DNA of 64,000 bases, taken from the NCBI RefSeq assembly GCF_018143015.1, contig NC_054740.1:72251856-72315855 (forward strand). Reading direction: 5' to 3'. The DNA comes from Lytechinus variegatus. Its lineage: Eukaryota; Echinodermata; Echinoidea; Temnopleuroida; Toxopneustidae. Both the position numbers and the translations under genes were made by a program. This document shows positions 1-10,845 of this stretch, in pieces. Under the pieces are notes generated by a model. That model was given only the letters and a program-made list of their open reading frames with translations. It was not told where the DNA came from and ran no database searches. How positions within the stretch are numbered: the stretch's first letter is position 1; every line of letters starts with the position of its first letter.

Positions 1-1382
1 AAAATAGATCCTCATGAGATTTCTGAATGTCAGGAGCATGAAATAACTTATCACGATATTTCTCAAATTTATTGATATCCTTTTTGATACACTATATGCC
101 AAATAGATATGTGTTACTACCACTTTCTCTGTTTATGTTTTTTTTTAAATGTAGACCTCTTTTTCTGAATCAATGAGCCGTGACCCTTTGTTTTATTTGT
201 CCTGATCTTTTCTTTGTAATCTTAAGAATATTTGACTTTATAATTTGTTGGAATTCGCTGAAAACAATCAAAAGTATCATAAATATTTAGAAAGGTTTCA
301 CATGCACAGTTTTTATCGGGATCAAATTCTTCATTTAATACAGAACCTCTTTAACCCTATAACCGGTCCCAACTGGATATGCCTACTTTGAATAACTTTC
401 TCACTTCAGATTAAAACAATGGAATTAATATACATAAGTATTCAAATTTGATTTTAGTGTTACGTCTACTTATACTTACTTCAGAAGAGGATAATCAAAA
501 CTTTCCGTAAAATGTGATTTTTTTAGTTTCAAGAGATAAATGTCGAGGGCAGCACTTTTAGTTATTTTTTTGTTTTAAATCATATTTATTTCTTCCTCAT
601 ATCACATGTAAAAAAATATATATATAACATGACATCATTAAAACTTAATTGTTTCAAGTTTACACATAAACATTTTAACATGGTGAGAAAAGGAATATAT
701 ATGAATTTCAAATGTAAACTTAGAATTAATCTGCTGACATTTCTTTAACAACTTATAATCACGAAGGGATAAATACAGAACAGAATCCGGGTACAACAGC
801 AAATATCTAAATTACGGAAATAAATAGGTATATAAAACTCAAGTTAAGATTCTCCATACTCTTCAATCAAACTGATTAATGAGGAAGTTATATTAATAAA
901 AAAACATACACACGACTTAAAGCCAGACCCTTAGCTACACTTAACCCCCCTACCCCCATAAACTACAAATAAAGAATAATAATAATGATGATAAAGAAAA
1001 AAAAAAAGAAAAAAAGTTATTGCTGCCCTCTACGCTCGATGGTTTCACGATCGTTTTAGACATAATCTCTATGGTTTCAGATCATAAAACTAAATGTATC
1101 TAACCATGGACCTATTACAAAATTGGTTCATGATCTCACCATTAAACTAGAGGGTAGATAAGTCATTTCCCATTACCATGAATACACACGGAAATATAAC
1201 AATGGAATAAAAAAAAAAGAAATCAACCTCACGTGTGGCGACACCGGACAAAATACAGGAATTGTATTTTTATGTTGTTAAAGTAGGCTTAATCTGAGGA
1301 AATCATGGGCTTTTGAGTGTGGTTCCAAGTCAGAGAGATATACATCTCTATGTTCCAAGTTTAGATTGTGAACATATCTTAC
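1..1382. other. AT-rich non-coding sequence, probably intron
   Basis: No exon or recognisable element was found. It lies downstream (minus-strand sense) of an ADAMTS-type exon with a good donor site, so it is probably the following intron. A long purine/A-rich patch lies near 980-1015. Confidence 0.4.
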
Positions 1383-1684
1383 CAGTCCGTTACATGTACT
1401 GAGAGCACCTGCAGATTCACTACTGTGTGATAATAGGTGAGCAAAGTAATAACAATCTCGATCTTGTATCTCTTCTTCTGTAACCGTTCCATCTGCAGCG
1501 ACTCGTTCAACGACTAATCCTTGTCTCAGTAACCAGCGGTTTGGTTGGAGACGAACGTGGTAGACTTGACCAAACGCGTTGAACTTCACTTCAGGGTTTG
1601 GATTTGAGACTGGTTCTGAATCTACGCTTCGTTTATTGGTCATTGATTTTGGTTCGACGAAAATTGGTCGTGTGAAATCATAAT
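1383..1684 (-). CDS. ADAMTS-type metalloprotease, propeptide exon
   Basis: This internal exon of 302 bases codes about 100 residues of an M12B/ADAM-type propeptide. The pattern matches ADAMTS propeptides: an N-terminal YDFTRPIFVEP stretch, then FNAFGQVYHVRLQPN, a central conserved Cys in DCYYFAH, and ALSTCNGL at the end. The latter is the family's usual S-x-C-x-GL signature before the prodomain's 'IeP' strand. The acceptor reads CTTCTAACAG and the donor CTG|GTAAGA. The exon enters with two bases completing a codon opened by the exon at 2476-2539, and leaves in phase 0. Reading through the donor gives an unrelated tail and a stop at 1278, so the splice is preferred. In the family, ADAMTS proteins are secreted zinc proteases acting on extracellular matrix, kept latent by this prodomain. 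No catalytic domain lies in the window. The subfamily cannot be decided from the prodomain alone. Confidence 0.75.
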
Positions 1685-2113
1685 CTGTTAGAAGAAGAAT
1701 ATAATATTTTTATGGCAATTCAACTACTCTCAAAGATCAGAGCTTGTCATTTAAAAAATACTACTCTCCCCTTTATAACTCGGAATCGTAATAAAATAAA
1801 AAAGAAATTAAATCATATAACGAGACATTGCATTAATGGTTTTTGTATTCACAACATTAATTGAATTTTTCATTAAATCTGGGCTGTTGTATCCGTCTGT
1901 GTAGTTTGTTCGCTAGTCATATTTAGTCTTTTTTTCGTTTTTCAACCTAAATAAATGATGACATTGATGAGAATAGTTGCAAGTCAAATCAAAGTGAAAA
2001 CATGGGAGGTCTTTGTCGATATTGGTGAACCGAAAAATTAGTTTCGCCTAACGCTTCGAAGCTGACGAAAAATAGCAAATTATGTCGTTTCACGAACGAA
2101 ATTGCTGTTTCTA

Positions 2114-2333
2114 CACTCTTAAAACAAATCAGTCAAATTGACTAGACCAGTAGTCAGCTGGGAGCAACTGATATGGCAATCACTGATATTCACATTTCTG
2201 ACATATATTCTAGTCAGAAATAACTCTTTTCTAGTAAAATATGACTAGAAAATAGTCAAATATTACTAGAATAATAGTTGCTCCCAGCTGACCCTATCAA
2301 TCAGTCATTTTTGACTGATTTGTTTTTAGAGTG
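2114..2333. mobile_element. 220-bp TA-flanked MITE
   Basis: Both ends read CACTCT(T)AAAACAAATCAGTCAAA in inverted orientation and are flanked by TA (2112-2113 and 2334-2335). A second inverted pair, AGTTGCTCCCAGCTGA against its complement, lies inside, so the element is close to a full palindrome. The TA duplication suggests a Tc1/mariner-type non-autonomous element. It sits in the intron between the two ADAMTS-type exons. Confidence 0.8.
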
Positions 2334-2475
2334 TATTCACAGACTCTCGACAATGACTTTAATGTGAATTTTGAAGAATTGCAATAAGCAATAGATTATC
2401 TACGTTCCAGAAAGCGTTCTGCGTAGCTGTTGCGAAAGTTCCCTATTATGAAATAATACGTGAGAAGTCCCTTAC

Positions 2476-2539
2476 CTTCAATAGTATCATGATTCCTGGT
2501 GTAGTGTTCCAAGTCTTCTTTTGAAAGTTCAAAACCCCT
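2476..2539 (-). CDS. ADAMTS-type metalloprotease, upstream propeptide exon
   Basis: This 64-base exon codes RGFELSKEDLEHYTRNHDTI-E plus one base that, with the first two bases of the exon at 1383-1684, makes Asp. The spliced product reads ...DTIED-YDFTRPIF..., which fits the start of ADAMTS propeptides (an L-S-x-E-D/E-L-E stretch ahead of Y-x-F-x-x-P). The acceptor is ATGGTTTAG and the donor is GAAG|GTAAG. The codon before the exon would be a stop, so at least one earlier exon with the signal peptide must exist. It was not found between 2540 and 5836 and may lie beyond the gene at 5984-7627. Confidence 0.65.
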
Positions 2540-3448
2540 CTAAACCATGGACAAAGAATATATGAAACCATGTTAGATTTAAATACTCCCAATGCTACGT
2601 ATGCCTTTTAAAACAAGAAAATTTATTACTAAACTGCGAGAAAAAGACATTTTGATTTCTTTATACCAGGAAATAGTAAAAAAAGTTTACATGACTGTGA
2701 TTATACAACTTTATTTCATTAATATTTGATGATCGTGATAAATAATATTTTATCCTACACAATTGGATGAAAGCTGTCCTTCTTCAGGCATTTCAGGCAA
2801 CTATTGGTCTTTCCCGCCCCTCTCGGACGTAATTGCTACATGTATTTTAAAGGTAAACAATATACGTAGTCGGTTGAATGTACATGACAACTCCAGTTAC
2901 ACACTAAGTAAGAAATGATTATGTATGTTCTAGTATTTGACAAGAAAATGATAAAATTTGACTTAAGTACAGTTGTTCACAGGTGACTTTCATTCATTCA
3001 TTTTTTAAAGGTTGGGTGGGCTAGTGTATTTTGATCGGGCTTTGCATGACAACTATATTTTTGCACGAAATTCAAGCTTTATTTGCTCGTCTTGAGAATA
3101 ATTGCACATTTTTAAACTTTCTTTTCTCAATTGACATTTTATTTCTTGGTAAGAACGCATTTTCCTTCTTATAATTTCTACCCATTATTATTAAACGACT
3201 GAGGAAAACTTTTAAAGGCTCACGGGTATCGCCTTCTGCCCTTCTCGCAATAATATTTAACATTCAGAGATCATTTCAATCTTATATTATTTACCCGATC
3301 TTGGACAAGATACAATCGCCCCAGGGCCGAGACGAAGAGACGAATTGATGGCTCCACCGATGTAACTTATATATTCCCAATATTGTATAATTTTGGGGGT
3401 CAACAAAATAGTGATTCTGACTCATGAAACTGACGAAAATCTTTTTTA
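2540..3448. other. AT-rich non-coding stretch
   Basis: Nothing convincing was seen. Short open frames here have no splice signals or family match. Confidence 0.4.
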
Positions 3449-3941
3449 AAAGGAAAAGTTCACCCGAAAGTTTATTTTATAAAATAAAAGTAGAAATAAA
3501 AACTAGAATGATAAAAATATTGGTTAAGGTTTGAGGAATTATAAGTTTTTTTTTATTTGTGACGTCTGGATGACGTCATATACAAAAATCTGCCCCATAA
3601 AATTCATAGGCCCTAAATTTAATATATTTAGTGGTTCATGATAACTCGGTTTCTTTTCTCTTTCAGGTGCGCCGAGCGTGCGTGAAATGACTTCTCTATC
3701 GATAAACTGAAGGTTAGAATAAAAACTACATTCAATTTTCTTTGCCAATGGCAATTATCCAGTGAGTTTTTAAAGCATACGATATGTGGGAAACCTGCTT
3801 GTATATGACGTCACGAATAAAAAAAACAAATCTAATAACTTTTTAATTATAAATTTTCCTCAAACCTTCACGAAAAGTTTTTAATATTTTTCTTATATTT
3901 TTTTATAAACCTTTTTTCAGGGCAATCTACACCTTTACCTG
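3449..3941. repeat. Foldback repeat with GACGTCA arms
   Basis: Two arms of about 150-200 bases run in opposite directions. The left arm has GGTTTGAGGAATTATAAG and GACGTCATATACAA. The right arm carries the complements of both motifs at matching spacing. A further arm-like copy lies at about 57700-57860 (GACGTCACAAATCC, then TTTTCCTCAAACCTTCACC). This looks like a dispersed inverted-repeat element; no coding potential was seen. Confidence 0.6.
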
Positions 3942-4324
3942 TCTTAATACAATGTTCATAGTATTAAAGTAAATTTAGTACGAATGTACGACGTCATAAT
4001 TCTTTCATCAGGGGGGAAATTTAACACTAGTCAACAATGAAAATTGTGTAATGTAATAAAATGTATACAGGGAAATAATCATTCCTGGGTCCAAACGGCA
4101 ATTGTAATAAAGATTGGAAATACAAACACGGATTCAATCCATTGTGCCCTTTGCTATAAGATAAGGCAAATAAGTTTATAATCAAACATACCGGGGGCCA
4201 GCAATCAAATCGCATCCGTTTGAACTTTATGACTGATTTTTATTTCACTAAAATCTGATATTTTAAGCTAATTAACTATTAAGAAGAATCATAAAGATCA
4301 ATGTACCAAGATGTATATAATTTC

Positions 4325-4408
4325 AAATACTGGTGGATAAAGATTTTATTTATTTATTTATCTATTTATTTATTTATTTATTATTATTATTTTTTTTTTT
4401 TTGGGGGG
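4325..4408. repeat. (TTTA)n/(TTA)n run ending in T-run then G-run
   Basis: TTTA and TTA units pass into an uninterrupted T run followed at once by a G run. The same order recurs at about 9121-9197, 27930-27956, 28090-28107, 42820-42842 and 43770-43794. Confidence 0.8.
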
Positions 4409-5836
4409 GTAAACCCCTCTTATGCAAAAATAAACAATAATTTATAACGAATCAAACTTGCCTTAAATCTTCCAAGTTCCGCCGCCACAGTTGATATTCC
4501 TATGCCACAAATTAGTAATATAAAAACGTTTATTTGTAGTAAAAATCGCATATTTGCTGTTTTATTTGATTCCAGCAATGTCTACCGTGAATGTTTTTAT
4601 CCCTACATGTTTAGTCTTGCTGGGGTATATTATGCTTATTTATTGTTTTGTCCTTTTTGCTCGCATTAATGATAATGGTCAGTTGCTACGCAGTCAGCGC
4701 GCACTAATTATGACGCAATAATGTTGCTCACGATGGCGGTCTCCTGCGTTCATTTTTTACATTATATGTATATGTTTACATTTATAAAAGATTAATTTAT
4801 ACTCACATCCTTATTTGTATTTATTATGTAATATGACCACATTGTTTATATTATCAATTATTTTGTATTTTGCAATTATAAATAATTTTGTATTGTGTTT
4901 TTGAACGCAGAAATAAATGCAAACAAACAAACAAACAATAATGTAATGCTGAGAGAAAAAAAACCTTGATGATGATTATGACGTAATAATCATGATACTG
5001 TACAATGAAAATGGTGAGAGAAAACTGTCATTAATTTGACCATGCATGTTTCACTTTTAAGAGCTAACTAGGTATTTTTCGTCAACGAGAATAATACCAA
5101 AATATTGCACATATTAATACCGTTAATCAATGTGGGTATAATTAGTTTGAATAGCTAGCATTTTTCTTAAGAGCATCTAATCATATTTTGATAATCGTGA
5201 TTAATCAGTTAATTACAATCAATGTAGTCGCCGTCAGTGGAGGAACAGATGGGGGCACACTCGGCCTCGCCCCCCTTGAGAGCCATTAACATATATATCT
5301 TTAACTAGAATATGTCGGCAATACACGAAATAAAATAAAACGTGACATAACTCACCATAATTCGGGAGTTATAGACCTTTTTTTTGCTTGTCATTTTTGG
5401 TTCTAAACAAAAATGCCCCCCCCTGGAAAATCGAGAGAGCTTTATTGTTCTAATCATTTTGAACTTCATGAACTCTTATAACATCCCCCAATTATTAGAT
5501 TATTAAGTCTGGATTTCGAAAGGCAAAACTCCTCGTCGTCCCTTTGCAGAAATGTGACGTCAGAACAGGATCTCTATATCGATTCGAGGTAGATTATTTC
5601 AACACGAGGTCTTATCATCTCCTGCAAACATGTCAAAACATTGTCATGCGACATATCAATACTTGATTATTCTTGTTTACATTCAGGACCAGAAGAAACC
5701 CAAATAAGTTGATCAAGTCAATCGACTGACAATGAAGAAGCTAAAATAAAACAATGACAGGCATTAGCATTGGGGGAATAACCTAATTCGTAGGGGCTGT
5801 AATCATGGTAATGGGTGGGTTGGAACCCGTTAAGGT
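4409..5836. other. Intergenic, AT-rich
   Basis: It contains an AAACAAACAAAC tract at about 4918-4937 and short C-rich fragments near 5265 and 5408. No gene was seen. It separates the minus-strand ADAMTS-type exons from the plus-strand gene starting at 5984. Confidence 0.4.
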
Positions 5837-5870
5837 TATAAAGCCGGGGGAAGATGCAAGAATATCATTC
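5837..5870 (+). promoter_or_regulatory. Core promoter: TATA box plus initiator
   Basis: TATAAA lies at 5837-5842. TCATTC, a good match to the initiator consensus, lies at 5865-5870, which puts a start at A5867, 30 bases downstream of the TATA box. The coding ATG follows 117 bases later at 5984. Confidence 0.6.
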
Positions 5871-5983
5871 AAAGAATCCAAACAGTTGAATTGGGTTTTA
5901 TTTAAACTTGTGTGTTGATTGATGATTGTGATCTTTGTGATACAAAACGCTCTGAATTAGAAAGCTAATGATAGATCGTGAGG

Positions 5984-6319
5984 ATGGAGAATGCCGTTGA
6001 AATCAAAACATCTGTGACCAGCATCGATGACAATGTCAATGAGAAATCAGACGATCACATCAATGATGTCAAAGACGATCACAATGACGATGAAGAAGAA
6101 CCAATCGTGCTCCATGATGACGATCAATGTGAAGCTAAAGACCTCGGCCAGTCTAATAACGGTTTCGATGACGAGACCGATCTGGTTGATGAAGAGGAGA
6201 ATAAAAGTACCAAAGAAGATAACACAGAGGAGGAGGAAACTGGGAGCGTGACCGGACAAAGTAGAACGGAGAAAGGAGACAATACGCCTAATTCAGAAAT
6301 TGATTCTACATGTACACTG
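5984..6319 (+). CDS. Unknown acidic Cys-rich protein, exon 1
   Basis: This exon holds residues 1-112 of a predicted 312-residue protein. The start ATG at 5984 has A at -3 and G at +4; an upstream in-frame GTG at 5978 was not used. The product is highly acidic and apparently disordered: runs of Asp and Glu (DDEEE, DEEEN, TEEEET) mixed with Asn, Ser and Thr, only two Cys, and no signal peptide or membrane segment. The donor CTG|GTACGT leaves phase 0 and joins an exon at 7025 that also begins in phase 0. Acidic tails of this sort occur in many nuclear and calcium-binding proteins, so they do not give a function. I do not recognise the gene. The TATA/initiator pair upstream and a short 5' leader suggest a regulated, possibly strongly expressed gene. 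Confidence 0.75.
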
Positions 6320-6714
6320 GTACGTCGCAAAATACAAACAAAATAAAACATTTTTTTTTCAAATGGTTTAACTTTATACGATAACTTTATCGCCTCCCCT
6401 CTGTCCAGGCTTTCTTGTAATCTATCATTGCTTATTAGAGTTATATACATGTAAACGGCTTATGTAATTATTGGGAAAGTATTATCCTTATCGCAATCAG
6501 TCTAGAATGATTCGAATGTAAATGTTTGCCAATGTTTCGAATATATTGGAAGTTATCACGTTTATCAGCTCTGATTACAAAACCCACAAATTTACCCTTA
6601 TATTGAAATTTTCGAAAATAAGTTTAAACTGAAAGAAAATTTTCTTATTTTAGGATAACCCCGATATCTTTGTATTTAAAAGAGAGTATGATTACAATTT
6701 TGCTGTTAATGATA

Positions 6715-6947
6715 CACTGTAAAAAATGTGGTGTTAAGACTGACACCAGTTGGTGTTAATAGAGGACCACACCCTGAGGTGTTAAAATTACACCATAGAG
6801 ATTGAACATAAAGAGTGTAAATATAACAACACAAGGTGTTGTAATAACACCTATAGGTGTTAAGCTGACACTGTCAATTTAACACCGGAGTAAAATGACT
6901 GGTGTGGTCCTCTATGTACACCAGTTAACACGACAGTTTTTGCTGTG
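6715..6947. mobile_element. 233-bp TA-flanked MITE, copy 1
   Basis: The ends CACTGTAAAAA and TTTTTGCTGTG are inverted and flanked by TA (6713-6714, 6948-6949). The body is a dense set of GTGTTAA/TTAACAC palindromes. It lies inside the only intron of the gene at 5984-7627. A second copy in the opposite sense is at 57278-57517. Confidence 0.85.
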
Positions 6948-7024
6948 TAATGACGATGATAACGGTGATAATAATGAGGATGATGATAGTGATGTTTATG
7001 AAAGTTTGATTTCTATTTTCATAG

Positions 7025-7627
7025 AATCCAGCAAATGTTATCACAACTCAACCAAGCTCATCGGCCAAGGATGCCGGAAAGACCACAGCAGCAGCTGTAA
7101 GCGACATCGATGTCGACATAGAAGAAAGTTCAAAGCTCGAATACGAATTGGCCATCGTCCCCGGGGCATGTCTATCCGCTTCGGCGGGGGTGGGGTCAGC
7201 TTCAAAGGACTTGTGTGACGGGTTTACCAATCTAGAATGCAGGTATCCAAACGTTGGCTGTGAGCTGTCCTGTGGATGTGACGATGGTTTGCAGCTCGTA
7301 ACCGACTGCACGATGGAACTCTGCAGCGCAAATTGTATTCTCGGTTGCCTCGGTTTCTCGCTTGGCCTCGCCTTGGATACCAAGGCCACATGGAACCAAG
7401 ATGGCGTCGAGTTTGAGGTCTTAGGGACTGGCATCGAGACATCACAGGGAAGGGTCTTTCGAGTGCTCGGATCAGGGATTGGTATCATTGACAGTGAAAA
7501 GAGAGAAACCATGAAATTGAAGAAGAAAGCGAAAGAAGCCAGGAAGGCAGCAGAGAAAGAAAAGGATAAAACGACTGAACTCGAGAAATGTGACGAAGAT
7601 AACACTGCTGAAGAACTTAAAAACTAA
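7025..7627 (+). CDS. Unknown acidic Cys-rich protein, exon 2
   Basis: This exon holds residues 113-312, ending in TAA. The acceptor TTTTCATAG at 7024 gives the frame NPANVITTQPSSS and keeps phase 0 with exon 1. Three parts can be seen: a Ser/Thr/Ala-rich acidic linker (about 113-152), a compact region with eleven Cys and much Gly (about 155-265), and a charged helical Lys/Glu tail (about 266-312) with coiled-coil character. Within the middle part, LALDTKATWNQDGVEFEVLG and then VLGSGIGI resemble a glycine-rich beta pattern (x-DT-x(6)-DGVE-x-x-x-LG-x-G) that I recall from many uncharacterised animal proteins; that likeness is from memory. No enzyme motif is visible. It could be a structural or storage protein. 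Together the exons look complete and unbroken. Confidence 0.75.
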   Translation, partial: NPANVITTQPSSSAKDAGKTTAAAVSDIDVDIEESSKLEYELAIVPGACLSASAGVGSASKDLCDGFTNLECRYPNVGCELSCGCDDGLQLVTDCTMELCSANCILGCLGFSLGLALDTKATWNQDGVEFEVLGTGIETSQGRVFRVLGSGIGIIDSEKRETMKLKKKAKEARKAAEKEKDKTTELEKCDEDNTAEELKN

Positions 7628-7770
7628 TTCAAAACTTTCCTCTTCCATGGCTTTAAATTCATTTCCTGCACAACGTTATATTAAACTGTGGAATAACTTT
7701 TATCACGGTATCAAACGAAGCTCAACTCTTTCTAAGTTCGAACTCACTTTATAAAGATTTTATTTTTCAA

Positions 7771-7776
7771 AATAAA
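7771..7776 (+). terminator. Poly(A) signal AATAAA
   Basis: AATAAA lies 144 bases after the TAA at 7627 and is the nearest hexamer to the two-exon gene. Another AATAAA at about 8302 is attached to the (AATC)n tract. Confidence 0.45.
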
Positions 7777-8305
7777 ATGCATTCTGAGTACATTTGCAAT
7801 GTTATAGTCTTATCATTTTCTCTTTATCTTATTGCCTTTCTCCTCTCTAAAATACATACTACAATTCTCCTCTCATTTTCTTTTCAATATTCTAATTCAA
7901 GTTCTTTCATAACTCGACCTCATCACTTCTTCTATTTATTGTGCATGCATGTGTGTAGGGGTGCATTTTAAACTGGTTGTATAAATGTCTTTCTGAATGA
8001 ATGTGAATTTATTTCATTTTATGTTAATTTATATGTTGGAACCTGTTTGCAAGCAGTATGCTTTTGGTAACCCTCCATTTTATATCTTTATATATCATGT
8101 CAATACTATATTATATTTACAATGTATGCTGACTTTCTTAAGATGGAAAATAAATTTTAATCTGAAATTAAAATTATTAATAACATCTATCTTGCAGATA
8201 ACCTTTCCCAAATGGTGTTAATCACCATTTCGAGCTTTCGTGGGTCATCCTGTGCAAGCCTGTTGTTATAATGCTACTGTATATGTTATGGTTACTTGCC
8301 AAATA

Positions 8306-8348
8306 AAATCAATCAATCAATCAATCAATCAATCAGTCAGTCAGTCAG

Positions 8349-8424
<76 letters not shown>

Positions 8425-8452
8425 CCAACCAACCAACCAACCAATCAATCAA
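8306..8452. repeat. (AATC)n microsatellite with AGTC and AACC variants
   Basis: About 36 tetranucleotide units: AATC, then four AGTC, a long AATC block, then AACC and AATC. The variant blocks are internally uniform, as expected from spread by slippage. Open frames over it are artefacts. Confidence 0.95.
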
Positions 8453-10845
8453 TTATCTTGTATTCCGTTTTGTTGTTTAGCAAAATGTACGACCGATAAA
8501 AGGGTTGCCGGCTGAAACCAAAAAAGGCTTCACAATGGCATCTCGTATCCTCTTTTATTATTCGTACGAGCGATTCAAGCCAGAAAAAAAACTGTTAACT
8601 TTAATTAATATTTCTTATTAATGTGCTTAATGTGCTTCATGAATCTGATTATAGAATGTATCAAAATGCAAGTCAAGTGTTGTTTTGCTTTACACGGAAC
8701 CCTGCTGCAGCGCATAATTTAGTGCAGTATTCTCCACCCCTCCCTCGCCCCCCTCCTTCGGACTAGAAGAGGGTTTAGTCCCCAAGCTTCCTCAGTTCTT
8801 ATAATTTACCCTTATCGTGTCAATGGATAGAATTATACCAATATGTTATTAGGAATGGCTTACAGATGGGGGGGGGGGTGTCGGGCCAGGTCCCCCCCAC
8901 AAAAAAATAAGTTTCACCATCGAGAAAAAATATATAAAAGAAGAAAATGAGAAAAAAGATGGGGGAAGGGCATAGATATGTCATTTTCTGAATGCTATGT
9001 CAAAATGTATTACAAAATTTGATTTTCAGTTTGAAAAGATACGTTTTCTCGCTTACTTCGCTCCCCCGTGATTTCTATGACTTTTTTTTACACACACTCC
9101 ATGTTGTGAATCCTCATCTTATTTTTTATTTTTATTTATTAATTTATTATTATTATTATTATTATTATTTTTTTTTTTTTTTTTGGGGGGGGGGGGTCAA
9201 AACACCACTGGTTAGTAGTCTATACAGCTATGTTGTACAGTCATAACGGGAGGCTTTGCTCAGCCACGTACGAATGATTCAAGAACAGATGAAATGTATT
9301 GTCATATGCTTGTTATGGCAAAGAAAATAAAGCAAATAATTCTTAGTCGAAAATCGGTGAATCAAAACAGCTGCTTTAGCCCTTGACTCTGGACAAACGA
9401 CATACTGGCAATTTCTCGTCACCTCTGAAACTTAGCACAAAACTGCTCTTCTGGTTCACCAGTTTTTGACAAAGACCTCCTCAGCTGTGCCTTGTCATTT
9501 AAAGGGATTTTTCAATACATTTACTGTGTTCTTGTATCATCCGTACGTCGCAGAGTGAAAACACCCTATTATGAATGGAGACCCTCTTAGTATTATCACT
9601 AAAAGCTAGAATTTTTTTAAAAATTCCAATCGAAGTAAACTATAATCCTTACCGGTAAAATCAATATATTTAGTCTGAAATTAAATCATTGGAACAGCAA
9701 ATTCAATATACAGGCTACTACTGCACATGGATTTCCCATGATTTCAGAACATTTATATTAACTTATTGATCTATTAATTTATTGAAACGACGTTGACTGA
9801 GGCAATCACTATAAATCTCCCGGATGAATCCATTCACAAACGCAAAATGTCCACCCCTAATAACAGGTCCATTGTAATGCACTGGGGCGATGCAAAGAGC
9901 TCACAATAGCGGGAAATTTGAAAAGGCTGACAAGACAGGCTTGAGATAGGAATGCAAGCAAATGCAATTCTGAGAAAAGGAATGAACTTTTACAACGTAT
10001 ACGTGTATTTCTATATGACAAGACATCCGACTTTCTTTTCCTGATATTTCTGCGTATGAGAGGAAAAATTTAAAATGGAAACTTCAGGAACTGACTTCAG
10101 CTTTGATTTTAAACATTGGTGATAACAAGGTAAGTGAAATAATAACCTACATGTTCGAACAATGTTCGAAACTTTGGGAACATTTTAGGCTCAGAGACAT
10201 CAGTTTTCCAACGCCGAGTACCAGTCAAAGTATTGATGTTTGCCAAGGAGGTTTAACATTGACTTTACTTTGAATATCTGAGCTACATTGTCTTTTTTTT
10301 TACCTGTGTCTGTAATATGTTGTCAAAATAAACCTCCGAATAAAATTGAACCCCAAAAGCATGTACTTCACAAATATGACAAATTACTCATCCTAAATAC
10401 AGGGGGGGGGGGAGGAAGGAAAGAACGGAAATAGTGGTAAAAAAAGAAATGCTATCATTTTCAGACTTTAATACTACGCATTTTATGATTACTAAAAGTT
10501 CCTCAAAAACCGTCACCTTTGAGAAATTATGTTAATATTGATGAGATAAATATGTTTTTTCCTTCATAAATTTCAAATTTCTACAAATAGTTCAAATTTC
10601 TAGGTCTGAATATAAACAAAAAAAGCTTGCGCTTTGCTCTCTGATTATTTTATCAGTTTCATACCTAGTTCTTCAAGAATTCCATCAAGCAGTCCTCAAA
10701 ATGTGTCCGCTTTTCAGTTCTGAATAAAAAAAAGATTTAGCGAGATACTTCTCCTGATTATGATTACAATTAATAATTTATTTACATCTTCACACACACC
10801 CTCACACTATATATACATACATACATACATATATGTATATATATA
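8453..10845. other. Gene-poor stretch with repeat fragments
   Basis: No exon was found on either strand. It holds a TTTA/TTA-T-G tract at about 9121-9197, G-runs near 8870 and 10404, and a (CATA)n/(TA)n tract at about 10806-10845 into which the next element is inserted. Confidence 0.5.

Noticed and set aside
5978-5983. GTG start two codons upstream of ATG 5984
   Set aside because: Nuclear genes of animals start at ATG almost always, and the ATG at 5984 has a good context.
8240-8515. Open frames across the (AATC)n tract (SINQ/INQS repeats)
   Set aside because: Explained by the microsatellite; no start context, splice site or family.
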